64,000 nucleotides of DNA from assembly GCA_039591075.1 (NCBI GenBank), contig JBDHEI010000027.1, forward strand, positions 1 through 64,000. The letters are read 5' to 3'. A program made the position numbers and the translations under genes. The first letter of the stretch is position 1. Each line of letters opens with the position of its first letter. The stretch is from JAOTVV01 sp039591075. Lineage in GTDB: Bacteria; Gemmatimonadota; Gemmatimonadetes; Gemmatimonadales; GWC2-71-9. Shown piece by piece: positions 51,801 through 59,165 of the stretch. Below the pieces are notes generated by a model. That model saw nothing but the letters and a program-made list of their open reading frames with translations, made no database searches and had not been told where the DNA came from.

Positions 51801-52269
51801 CCAGCAGACGGTGGCGGACATCTTCCCGACCGCTGACTTGGCCAATGCCGTGCTGAAGCAGGCGTATACGTTCGCCACGACACTCGTGCGGAACAACGGT
51901 GAGGGGTCGTTCACGCTCGTGCCGCTGCCGCTCGAAGCGCAGCTGGCTCCGGTCTACGGCATTCTGGCCGCCGAGCTGGACGGCGACGGAACGCTCGATC
52001 TTCTCCTGGCCGGGAATTTCGACGGCGTAGAGCCCAAGATCGGCCGGATGAGCGCCAGCTATGGACTATTTCTGCGCGGAGACGGTGGTGGAGGATTCAC
52101 GCCGATCCGAACGTCTGAGAGCGGATTCCTCGTGCCCGGACAGGCACGTGACATCCAGCGTATCGGCACTCGGCAGGGCGACGTGTACGTGGTGACCCGG
52201 AACGACGACCGTCCGCTCATTTTCCGCACCGCTGCCGGCGGTCGCCCGCTAGCGCTTGCCGGTCACTGA
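48871..52269 (+). CDS. VCBS/FG-GAP propeller lipoprotein with internal ASPIC/UnbV domain (copy 1)
   Basis: 1132 residues with lipoprotein signal LLAGC. First FG-GAP/VCBS propeller (about 50-500) with repeated Ca-binding loops such as DVNGDGLLDIYVC, DYDRDGYLDLYVV and DIDNDGWLDIYVI; ASPIC/UnbV domain at about 545-615 (FGIGAKVTLRSAER and FFQEMMPSRGFQSSVDD); second propeller region (about 640-1060). No enzyme motif is seen. Such proteins often follow SusCD pairs, and a surface glycan-binding role is plausible. No clear ribosome binding site before ATG 48871. About half identical in the repeats to the second copy at 53174. Its end overlaps the plug gene by 7 bp on the other strand. Confidence 0.88.
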   Translation: MNMVSSCRLRFLLAASCLLAGCSGADRSAAETRLREPPAAGDQLFSRLPSSYTGVRFENRLADTRELNVFTYRNYYNGGGVALGDLSGDGLPELLFTSNLGENRLYLNEGEFRFRDVTEVAGVAGKGSWATGVTFADVNGDGLLDIYVCYAGNVAGERRANELYIHQGLNADGVPTFAEMAAAYRIAEEGYSTHAVFFDYDRDGYLDLYVVNNSPRPVSSFGLRNIRHVRDALGGDKLYHNVGGRFLDVSERAGIFGSEIAFGLGVAVGDVNRDGWPDIYVSNDFFERDYLYINNGDGTFAELLDRQMPSISLSSMGLDIADIDNDGWLDIYVIDMLPEDDYRLKTTSTFEDWNSYQSKLKNDYHHQFMRNMLQLNNRNGTFSEIGQLAGVARTDWSWSALIADFDQDGYKDIHVTNGILADVTSQDYVSFLADPRTMRAAVKGERVDFMKLIEAMSSTMLPDYAFRNAGNLTFRNSGAAWGLNAPGFSSGAAYGDLNSDGALDLVVNNVNQEASVYRNNARTLLDNHYLQVVLEGEGPNRFGIGAKVTLRSAERLFFQEMMPSRGFQSSVDDVLTFGIGQIQTVDSVLVEWPDGRVNVLTDVTANQRIKVRQAESAAATPVTPESAPLLFADITESIALEFVHRENAFVDFDRERLMPKMLSTEGPFLAVSDVNGDGLDDAFIGGAKDQLGQLLIQQRVGGFVRSNEGLFEQDRVSEDLGAVFFDATGDGHPDLYVVSGGSEFSDMAPAIQDRLYLNDGGGTFRKADGHLPPMNISGSRAAPADFDGDGDIDLFVGGRVVPWRYGIDPRSVLLENDGRGRFRDVTQQAAPDLARIGMVTDALWNDVDGDGRLDLVVVGEWMPIEIFRNTGSGTLEPMAPRGLERSHGWWNRIVAGDFTGDGRTDFVVGNLGLNTRLRASEDEPVTMYVKDFDRNGFVEQIVSSYNNGVSYPLALRDDLVRVLPVFEARYPTYESYAQQTVADIFPTADLANAVLKQAYTFATTLVRNNGEGSFTLVPLPLEAQLAPVYGILAAELDGDGTLDLLLAGNFDGVEPKIGRMSASYGLFLRGDGGGGFTPIRTSESGFLVPGQARDIQRIGTRQGDVYVVTRNDDRPLIFRTAAGGRPLALAGH

Positions 52270-52718
52270 TCTGGTTGCTTCGTCTCGATGACGATGACCC
52301 CGTTAGCGCCCCGCACGCCGTACATCGTCGTGCTGGCGGCGTCCTTCAGTACTTCGATGGATTCGATGTCGTACGGGTTGATCCCAAATAGGGCGCCTCC
52401 CGGTCCCGGCTCGATGGGGACACCGTCGATCACGTACAGCGGCTCGTTGCTGCCGCGGATCGACGTGGTGCCTCGGATGCGAATCGAAAGGCCGCCCTCG
52501 GGCGATCGCACCACTGTGACACCGGGGAACCGACTTGCGAGTACCTCTTCGATAGGCTTGCCGGGGGTGCGCTGAATATCTTCCGCTGTTACCGCGCGTG
52601 GCGCACTCGGCTCCGGTGAATCCTCGACGCCACCCGCGGCCGTTCTGCTGGCCTGGGAACATCCGAACAGGAGCCCGACGAGCAGAGCGATCGGCAATAG
52701 GACGCGCGATGAGACCAT
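52263..52718 (-). CDS. Orphan TonB-plug-domain lipoprotein
   Basis: 151 residues from ATG 52718: a lipoprotein signal ending LLFGC, a short linker rich in Pro, Ser and Glu, and then an isolated plug domain of SusC type (IEEVLASRFPGVTVV, IRIRGTTSIRGSNEPLYVID, VLKDAASTTMYGVRGANGV). There is no barrel and no room for one. It is on the strand opposite to the SusCD genes, overlapping the end of the first propeller gene by 7 bp. It might be a remnant, but the clean signal and lipobox suggest a real small protein. Confidence 0.8.
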   Translation of the reverse strand: MVSSRVLLPIALLVGLLFGCSQASRTAAGGVEDSPEPSAPRAVTAEDIQRTPGKPIEEVLASRFPGVTVVRSPEGGLSIRIRGTTSIRGSNEPLYVIDGVPIEPGPGGALFGINPYDIESIEVLKDAASTTMYGVRGANGVIVIETKQPDQ

Positions 52719-52799
52719 AATGTAAGATACGTCAGTCCCCGGACCGACGCTCGGGCCCGGCACGGGCTCGTGCCCTCACGAATGTGAATGGAGAGACCA

Positions 52800-53051
52800 A
52801 TGAGGACCTGCTGCTCGGCTCGCCGCATTGCGCTCGGCGTCACCTGCGCGACGCTGATGGCGACGACCGCCTCAGCCCAAGACCAGGTCCGCGTCGCCTC
52901 GCCCGACGGTCGGACCGACGTCGCGGTCGAGATCCGGGAGGGCGGGCTCCACTACAGCCTTCAGCGTGATGGTCGAGCGGTGCTCTTGCCATCACAGCTC
53001 GGTCTTGAGGTCGAGACCGCGGAGGGCGCTGAGACAACCGTGATGCAATGA
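52800..53051 (+). pseudogene. GH97 glycosidase N-terminal remnant
   Basis: 83 codons: signal peptide ending TASAQ, then VRVASPDGRTDVAVEIREGG and YSLQRDGRAVLLPSQLGL, matching the beginning of the GH97 family (alpha-glucosidase/galactosidase, SusB-like) N-terminal domain. The frame closes at TGA 53049-53051, far before the catalytic barrel, and no later frame continues it. It fits a former SusCD-type polysaccharide locus. Confidence 0.65.
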
Positions 53052-53173
53052 CGGAGCAGATCATCGGGGCTGCGATCCAAGACCTCCGTTCGCTGGGGCC
53101 CGGTCTGCTCGAGTCCGTACGTGCGGCGTGCCTGGCACACGAGTTGGCTGAGCGAAACGCTCGCACGGTCGTC
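53048..53173 (+). pseudogene. GxxExxY-family fragment in frame with the next gene
   Basis: Reading from ATG 53048, GAAIQDLRSLGPGLLESVRA and CLAHELAERNA match the GxxExxY family (LGPGLLESVY...CLAHEL), but the key Tyr is Arg and the protein stops matching after about 40 residues. The frame then runs directly into the second propeller lipoprotein at 53174. Likely a decayed gene; a fused start for the lipoprotein is unlikely because its lipoprotein signal would be internal. Confidence 0.6.
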
Positions 53174-56100
53174 ATGAACAGCAGTGCTTGGCGACTTCTT
53201 GCCATCAGTGTACTGGTACTCGTCAGCTGCGGCCGTACGCAGCATTCTCCGCCGCTGTTCGAGCGTCTCCCCCCGGAAATGACCGGGGTCACGTTCGTCA
53301 ATGAGTTACCGGAAACGGCTGAAATCAACATCCTCAACTATCTGAACTACTACAACGGCGGGGGCGTAGCCGCTGGCGACATCGATGGCGACGGTCTGGC
53401 AGATCTCTACTTCACGTCAAACCTGGGTCCCGACCGGCTCTATCGCAACAAGGGCGATTACCGGTTCGAGGACATTACGCAGCGGGCCGGCGTGGGTGGG
53501 GCAGAAGGCTGGACCACTGGTGCCACGATGGCCGACGTCAACGGCGACGGGTACCTCGATATCTACGTGTCGACCGTCACCCATCTCGCGCTGCGCGGCG
53601 GGAATGTGCTGTACATCAATGATGGCGACGGCACGTTCACGGATCGGACTGCGGAGTACGGGCTCGGGCATGTCGGCTATTCGACCCAGGCTGCCTTCTT
53701 CGATTATGATGGGGACGGCGACCTGGACATGTACCTCGTGAACCATTCGACTCACGAGGAGCGCGGGAGAGTCTGGAACCCGCAGCGCGAGACGCGACAT
53801 CCGAGAGCAGGCGATCGCCTCTTCAAGAACGACGGCAACCGCTTCGTGGATGTCAGCCAAGCGTCCGGCATCTACGGCGGCGTCGAAGGATACGGTCTGG
53901 GCGTGATCGTCAGTGACCTGAATGTCGATGGCTGTCCCGACATCTTCGTGGCCAATGATTTTCACGAGAGTGATTTCCTCTACTTCAACAACTGCGACGG
54001 CACGTTCACCGAATCCGTCGCCACCTCGACCGGTCACACAAGTTTTTCCTCGATGGGCGTCGATGCCGCCGACTTCACCAACGACGGCAGACCGGACCTG
54101 GTGGTCCTCGACATGCTTCCGGAACGGGAGGAGGTCCTCAAGAGCGCTGCCAGCGCCGAAGACATGAACGTCTATCAGATGAAGCTCCGGGCCAGCTTTC
54201 ACCCTCAGTACGTGCGGAACACGCTGCAGGTGAATCGCGGCCGGGGCCGATTCAGCGAGATCGGCTATCTGGCAGGCGTGTATGCCACCGACTGGAGTTG
54301 GGCGCCGCTCTTCGCCGATCTGGACAACGATGGCGACAAGGATCTCTTCGTCACGAACGGGATCTACCGGCGGCCGAACGACTTGGACTACATCAGCTAC
54401 GTGGCCGACCGGGAGGTTCAAGCATCACTGGCGGAAGGGATTACCGAAGAGCTCTTGGCGACGCTTCAGGAGAAGATGCCCCAGATCCCCATTCCCAACT
54501 ACGCGTATCGAAACAACGGGGATCTGACCTTCACGAACATGGCTGAGGCGTGGGACCTGGCGCAGCCGGGATTCTCAATCGGCGCCGTCTACGTAGACCT
54601 GAACAACGGCGGCGCGCTCGATCTGGTGGTGAACAACATCAACGCGCCTGCCGGCATCTACCGAAACCGTGCGCGCGAGATCAACAGCCACCATTACCTG
54701 ACAGTACGACTTGAGGGATCGGGAGCGAATACGAACGGCATCGGCACGAAAATCATCATCGAACATGACGGCATCATGCAGCTGCTGGAACAAATGCCAA
54801 CCCGCGGCTTCCAGTCGTCGATCGATCCTCGCCTGCATTTCGGGTTGGGGGTTTCCCCGCGGATAGACTCGCTGATCGTCATCTGGCCGGATCATCGCTA
54901 TCAAGTTCTGAGCGATGTGGCGGTCGATCAGACGGTCACGCTCGCGCAGGACGATGCCGCCGGCCGGTATCCGTATCGGGATGAACCGGCGGGTCAGCCG
55001 CTGTTTGCAGACATCACCACCCAGCTGGCCATCGACGTCAGCCATCACGAGAACACGTTCTTCGACTACACCCGCGAACCACTGATCCCGCACCAACTCT
55101 CTACCGAAGGGCCCGCCCTCGCCGTCGGCGACGTGAATGGCGATGGTCTGGACGATCTCTACGTGGGCGGAGCCAAGTGGCAGGCCGGACAGCTCCTGGT
55201 CCAGCAGCGTGATGGCCAGTTCCGCGGCACCAATGAGGGCGTCTTCCAGGCCGACAGCCTACACGAAGATGTGGACGCGGTCTTCTTCGATGCCAACGGC
55301 GACGGATATCAGGATCTCTACGTTGTGAGCGCCGGGAACGAGTTCTGGGGAGATCAGGAGGCGTTGCGGGATCGGCTGTACGTCAACGACGGGCAGGGTC
55401 GTTTGCACCGGGAGGAGGACGCCCTCCCGGCCTTCTTCGAGAACGGCTCCTGCGTGGTGCCGGGCGACTTCAACGGGGATGGCCATCTCGATCTGTTCGT
55501 CGGCGGGCGGGTGGTCTCCCGCCGCTACGGTCTCATCCCCCGAAGCTACCTGCTGCAGAATGACGGCACGGGACGGTTCCGCGACGTGACCGTCGAGAAG
55601 GCGGAGGCGCTGGCCGAAGCCGGGATGGTGTCCTCGGCCGCTTGGGTGGATTACGACGACGATGGACGGCTCGACCTGATCGTTGTCGGAGAATGGATGC
55701 CGATACGTGTTTTTCGGCAACAGGCTGGCCGGTTCGTGGACCGCACCACCGAGGCTGGCTTCTCGGGCACAAACGGTTGGTGGAACAGCGTGACGGTGGC
55801 CGACCTGCGGGGAACCGGGCGCCCGGATCTCATTCTGGGCAACCTGGGGTTAAACTCCCACATCCGGGCGTCACCCAAGGAGCCGGCCCGGTTGTACATC
55901 CATGACTTCGCGCAGAACGGCGGGCTCCAGCAGATCCTGACGTTGTATAAGGACGGCGTGAGCTACCCGCTGGCGGGTCGGGACGAGTTGGCCCGAGCGA
56001 TTCCGCAGCTGCGCGACCGGTACCCCTCCTACGCCGATTTTGGCGCCAGCCAAATCCAGGACATCTTCCCGGCGTCGGAATTGCGACAGGCAGAGGTACG

Positions 56101-56521
56101 GGAAGCGTATCTGTTTGCCAGCTCCGCAGCCCTGAACAACGGAGACGGTTCCTTCGACCTCAGGCCCCTACCCACCGAGGCCCAGTTCGCCCCGATCTAC
56201 GCCGTGATGCCGGGAGACTTCGATGGCGACGGGTACACCGATCTCGTCGTCGCAGGAAACTTCTTTGGGGTCACGCCGGTGCGCGGGCGGTATGATGCCA
56301 GCTATGGCCTGTTGCTTCTCGGCGACGGAGCGGGTGGTTTAGCAGCGGTCGACCTGGAGGCAAGCAATCTGGTGATCGTTGGCCAGGTGCGGGACCTGGA
56401 AGTGCTGCGACAGGCGGACGGCGGCCGATTGATCATCGTGGCGCGGAACAACGACGCGCTTGGGATCATACGCCCCCTGCGCTCGCCTCATCCAGACGGT
56501 AGCTTGGTCACCACGCGCTGA
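53174..56521 (+). CDS. VCBS/FG-GAP propeller lipoprotein with internal ASPIC/UnbV domain (copy 2)
   Basis: 1115 residues from ATG 53174, lipobox LVLVSC. Same architecture as the protein at 48871: propeller one with DIDGDGLADLYFTSN and DVNGDGYLDIYVS, ASPIC/UnbV domain near 540-610 (NGIGTKIIIEHDG, MPTRGFQSSIDPRLHFGLG), then a second propeller region. The shared N-terminal motif NYYNGGGVA is identical. It is separated from copy 1 by the plug gene and two remnants, and its 3' end overlaps the UnbU gene on the opposite strand by 34 bp. Confidence 0.87.
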   Translation: MNSSAWRLLAISVLVLVSCGRTQHSPPLFERLPPEMTGVTFVNELPETAEINILNYLNYYNGGGVAAGDIDGDGLADLYFTSNLGPDRLYRNKGDYRFEDITQRAGVGGAEGWTTGATMADVNGDGYLDIYVSTVTHLALRGGNVLYINDGDGTFTDRTAEYGLGHVGYSTQAAFFDYDGDGDLDMYLVNHSTHEERGRVWNPQRETRHPRAGDRLFKNDGNRFVDVSQASGIYGGVEGYGLGVIVSDLNVDGCPDIFVANDFHESDFLYFNNCDGTFTESVATSTGHTSFSSMGVDAADFTNDGRPDLVVLDMLPEREEVLKSAASAEDMNVYQMKLRASFHPQYVRNTLQVNRGRGRFSEIGYLAGVYATDWSWAPLFADLDNDGDKDLFVTNGIYRRPNDLDYISYVADREVQASLAEGITEELLATLQEKMPQIPIPNYAYRNNGDLTFTNMAEAWDLAQPGFSIGAVYVDLNNGGALDLVVNNINAPAGIYRNRAREINSHHYLTVRLEGSGANTNGIGTKIIIEHDGIMQLLEQMPTRGFQSSIDPRLHFGLGVSPRIDSLIVIWPDHRYQVLSDVAVDQTVTLAQDDAAGRYPYRDEPAGQPLFADITTQLAIDVSHHENTFFDYTREPLIPHQLSTEGPALAVGDVNGDGLDDLYVGGAKWQAGQLLVQQRDGQFRGTNEGVFQADSLHEDVDAVFFDANGDGYQDLYVVSAGNEFWGDQEALRDRLYVNDGQGRLHREEDALPAFFENGSCVVPGDFNGDGHLDLFVGGRVVSRRYGLIPRSYLLQNDGTGRFRDVTVEKAEALAEAGMVSSAAWVDYDDDGRLDLIVVGEWMPIRVFRQQAGRFVDRTTEAGFSGTNGWWNSVTVADLRGTGRPDLILGNLGLNSHIRASPKEPARLYIHDFAQNGGLQQILTLYKDGVSYPLAGRDELARAIPQLRDRYPSYADFGASQIQDIFPASELRQAEVREAYLFASSAALNNGDGSFDLRPLPTEAQFAPIYAVMPGDFDGDGYTDLVVAGNFFGVTPVRGRYDASYGLLLLGDGAGGLAAVDLEASNLVIVGQVRDLEVLRQADGGRLIIVARNNDALGIIRPLRSPHPDGSLVTTR

Positions 56522-57330
56522 TCGGAGGAGAAGGATGGGGCCGCCCGCGCATCGGGCTGCCCAGCCTTCGCACGGGAGGTCCACCGCATCTCGACGAGCA
56601 GCGCGACCGGCCCCACGAGGAAGAGTGCGTAGAACGGTGCATAGATGACCTCGGCCAGCCGCAGAAGCATCTCTACGAACGCGATGACACCCACGACCAC
56701 GACGGCGCCCCGCCTGGACGACACGGTGGTTTTCGGATCCGTGATCATGAACAGCGCGAACAGCTGGTACATGGGACCGGTGATCGGGGCCACCTCGGTC
56801 ACGAACGCACTGCCCGTGATCAGGCTCCGCACGAGGGCCAAGATGAAGAAGGACACCACGTAGGCCACCGTGATGTGCGCGCGCTTGGCACGCCAGATCG
56901 TGAACAGACCCACTGCCCAGATCACGAGCATCGGCCACAGGTCGTTCCCCCACTGCACGCTCAAGGGCGCCACGGCAAAAGGTGCCAGGAAGAGCAGGGC
57001 ACAGATTCCGAAATTGGATGGGTTCCAGAGGTGCCGCCCCCTCAGGCGCAGGACGTACTTGGACATGATGGAGAGCACCCCGCCGACGGCGTAGGGCCAC
57101 AGCATGGGCGAACGCACGAGGATCGCTATGCTGATGCCGGAGATGTAGGCGCTGGCGAGCTGATGCCGCTCACCCGTGAGGAGTCGCCGCAGCGAGACTT
57201 CCGTCGTAATGGCCGAGAGAACGGCGAGGGCGATCGCCTCGTACCCGCGCAGCACCCCGTACGACCAGTGGGCGCCGAGCAGGATCAGCGTGATGAGGAG
57301 GGGAGCCGTCAGGCGCCGGTCGAACGTCAC
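56488..57330 (-). CDS. UnbU-like NqrB/RnfD-type membrane protein
   Basis: 280 residues with eight to ten membrane helices, similar to UnbU of enediyne gene clusters and more distantly to NqrB/RnfD. The helix LWNPSNFGICALLFLAP matches the NPxxFG-type site, and FMITDPKTTVSSRRG matches the late helix ATDMVTSPV of RnfD. The flavinylation S/TAT motif of RnfD is missing, so covalent FMN is not expected. GTG 57330 overlaps the UnbV-like gene by 4 bp. About 34 bp of its 3' end overlap copy 2 of the propeller lipoprotein. Function of UnbU proteins is not known. Confidence 0.75.
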   Translation of the reverse strand: MTFDRRLTAPLLITLILLGAHWSYGVLRGYEAIALAVLSAITTEVSLRRLLTGERHQLASAYISGISIAILVRSPMLWPYAVGGVLSIMSKYVLRLRGRHLWNPSNFGICALLFLAPFAVAPLSVQWGNDLWPMLVIWAVGLFTIWRAKRAHITVAYVVSFFILALVRSLITGSAFVTEVAPITGPMYQLFALFMITDPKTTVSSRRGAVVVVGVIAFVEMLLRLAEVIYAPFYALFLVGPVALLVEMRWTSRAKAGQPDARAAPSFSSDQRVVTKLPSG

Positions 57331-59165
57331 TCGGGCTCCCTGATGGCGTGCAGCGTGTTGATGGCGGGCGTCGGAATGGTTTGCACGATGCCCGAGGGCC
57401 AGCGGATCACGACGCTGTCGACCTGTGAAGCCGCGCCGAGTCCGAAGTGTGCCCGGCGCTGGTTCTGCGCGGCGAACCCGTTGCCGCCCTCAATCTGCCG
57501 AAGCTGCTCCATGCCGGCCCGATAGAGGCGAATCTCAGCTCCGATCGCGCTTCGGTTGCTCCGTGTGCCCTCCAACGCGAACGCGATCCAGCCGTGCGTC
57601 GGGGTGACCGTGTTCCCGTAGACCAGGAGCGGCCCGCGCTGGTTGGCCACGACGGCGTCTAGCACGCCGCGGTTCCACAGATCGGCGAACGCCACGGCGC
57701 GCCCATCGTTCGCGTTGACCGCTCCGACCGCTCGCGTGACGTCCCGAAAGCGGCCCGCACCGTCATTCAACCACACGCGGTCCTCCTGGTAGCCGGAGAG
57801 GCTGCGGCCGCGCATGGCCGGCCAATTTGCTGCGTCGGCGATGATGTCGCGATAGCCACCAGCGACCATCGAGTAGTCGTACCAATAGCTCTCGCGCGTC
57901 TCGCCCGACACGTATCCGTTTGTCACGAAGAGATCGAGCCAGCCGTCGTTGTTCAGGTCGCCGAACTGGGCGCCGAAGGCGAAACCGGCCAGCTCGACAC
58001 CCAAGGCGCCAGCCAGGTTCCGATAGGTGGGAGACTCGTCCGTTCCATGCGTGGGCACCCACAGGTCATTGCCGTGGATGAGCACGCCGGGCTCGGAAAT
58101 GTTGCTCACATAGAGGGTCCACTCCCCGCGGTTGAACACGTCCCCGAACGATGCGTTCATGCCGCTCTTGGGGGTGCGGGCCACATTCGCAGCTCGGCCG
58201 ATCTCACGAAAGCGCCCACCTCCCTCGTTGAGATAGAGCTCGTTGATCCCGTAGTCGTTGGCCACGAAGAGATCCGGATCGCCATCGCCATCCACATCGG
58301 CCGTCGCCGCGGCGAGCGTCCAGCGCCTCGCGACGAGACCGGCGCCCTCGGCAACTTCCTGGAACGATCCATCACCCCGATTGCGCAACAGATAGTTCTT
58401 CCCACCGTTTTGCGCGTACTCGAAGCTCTCTGGCATGATGCGCGTGTGCGGCAGGTTCCACAGATCCACTTCTGCGGGGTAGAAGGCGCCCACAAAGAGA
58501 TCCAGCCAACCGTCGCGGTCGTAGTCGAACCAGACAGCAGTGTTGGCATTGATCCACGCAGGGAGCTCGACGCGCTCGGTGACACGCGAGAAGCCCCGGC
58601 CACCGTCGTTGCGGAACAGCTCGGGGTGACCCCACCGGTAGAGGAACAGGTCCTCGTAGCCGTCGTTGTCGTAGTCGCCCCAGACGGCGCCCATCGAGAC
58701 GCCGGTGGCTCGCCGGTTCACGTCTGCCACGCCCAGTCGAGCGGCCACGTCTTCGAATGTGCCGTCGCCCCTGTTGCGGTAGAGCGCATTCCGGCCACCC
58801 ACCGCGCTATTGGTCACGTACAGGTCCTGCCAACCGTCGCGGTCGAAATCCACGACCGAGACAGCGGCACCGTACGCTGCCACCGCCGGCATGATCGGCT
58901 CGAGTTTGGGGTCGAGCGCCGGGGGCTGGTGGGTGAACCGGATGCCGGCGGCATCCGAAACCTCTTGCAGCGCGAAGCCGTACCGCTCGATGGCCGCCGG
59001 CGCGCTCAGTCCGGCATCGACTACCCGAGAGGTCGACGAGAATCGCCGAATGACAAGCGGCGCGGCGAGCAGCGCGACGAAGACGAGGATCGCAAGGATG
59101 CGAATGACGCGGTCCGGCGGCCGCGCCGCGCCTCCATCACTGGTCGCGCTTGGGGACGAGCGCAC
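57327..59165 (-). CDS. UnbV-like CRTAC1/ASPIC propeller protein
   Basis: 612 residues. An N-terminal membrane anchor (about 21-40), then FG-GAP/VCBS repeats (VVDFDRDGWQDLYVTN, WGDYDNDGYEDLFLYRW, FGDLNNDGWLDLFVTN) and a C-terminal ASPIC/UnbV domain (IGAEIRLYRAG ... GNGFAAQNQRRAHFGLG, VDSVVIRWPSG). The extracytoplasmic part presumably binds calcium. It starts at GTG 59165, inside the preceding TPR gene (29-bp overlap), and overlaps the UnbU gene by 4 bp. The gene pair UnbV-UnbU is the same as in enediyne clusters. Confidence 0.85.
   Translation of the reverse strand: MRSSPSATSDGGAARPPDRVIRILAILVFVALLAAPLVIRRFSSTSRVVDAGLSAPAAIERYGFALQEVSDAAGIRFTHQPPALDPKLEPIMPAVAAYGAAVSVVDFDRDGWQDLYVTNSAVGGRNALYRNRGDGTFEDVAARLGVADVNRRATGVSMGAVWGDYDNDGYEDLFLYRWGHPELFRNDGGRGFSRVTERVELPAWINANTAVWFDYDRDGWLDLFVGAFYPAEVDLWNLPHTRIMPESFEYAQNGGKNYLLRNRGDGSFQEVAEGAGLVARRWTLAAATADVDGDGDPDLFVANDYGINELYLNEGGGRFREIGRAANVARTPKSGMNASFGDVFNRGEWTLYVSNISEPGVLIHGNDLWVPTHGTDESPTYRNLAGALGVELAGFAFGAQFGDLNNDGWLDLFVTNGYVSGETRESYWYDYSMVAGGYRDIIADAANWPAMRGRSLSGYQEDRVWLNDGAGRFRDVTRAVGAVNANDGRAVAFADLWNRGVLDAVVANQRGPLLVYGNTVTPTHGWIAFALEGTRSNRSAIGAEIRLYRAGMEQLRQIEGGNGFAAQNQRRAHFGLGAASQVDSVVIRWPSGIVQTIPTPAINTLHAIREPE

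Noticed and set aside
52263..52763. Earlier start for the plug lipoprotein, 15 residues upstream
   Set aside because: The upstream residues give no signal, while the start at 52718 places a proper signal peptide and lipobox.
53045..53180. Possible selenocysteine read-through at the TGA ending the GH97 fragment
   Set aside because: The sequence after TGA does not continue GH97 homology and GH97 enzymes are not known to use selenocysteine at this position.
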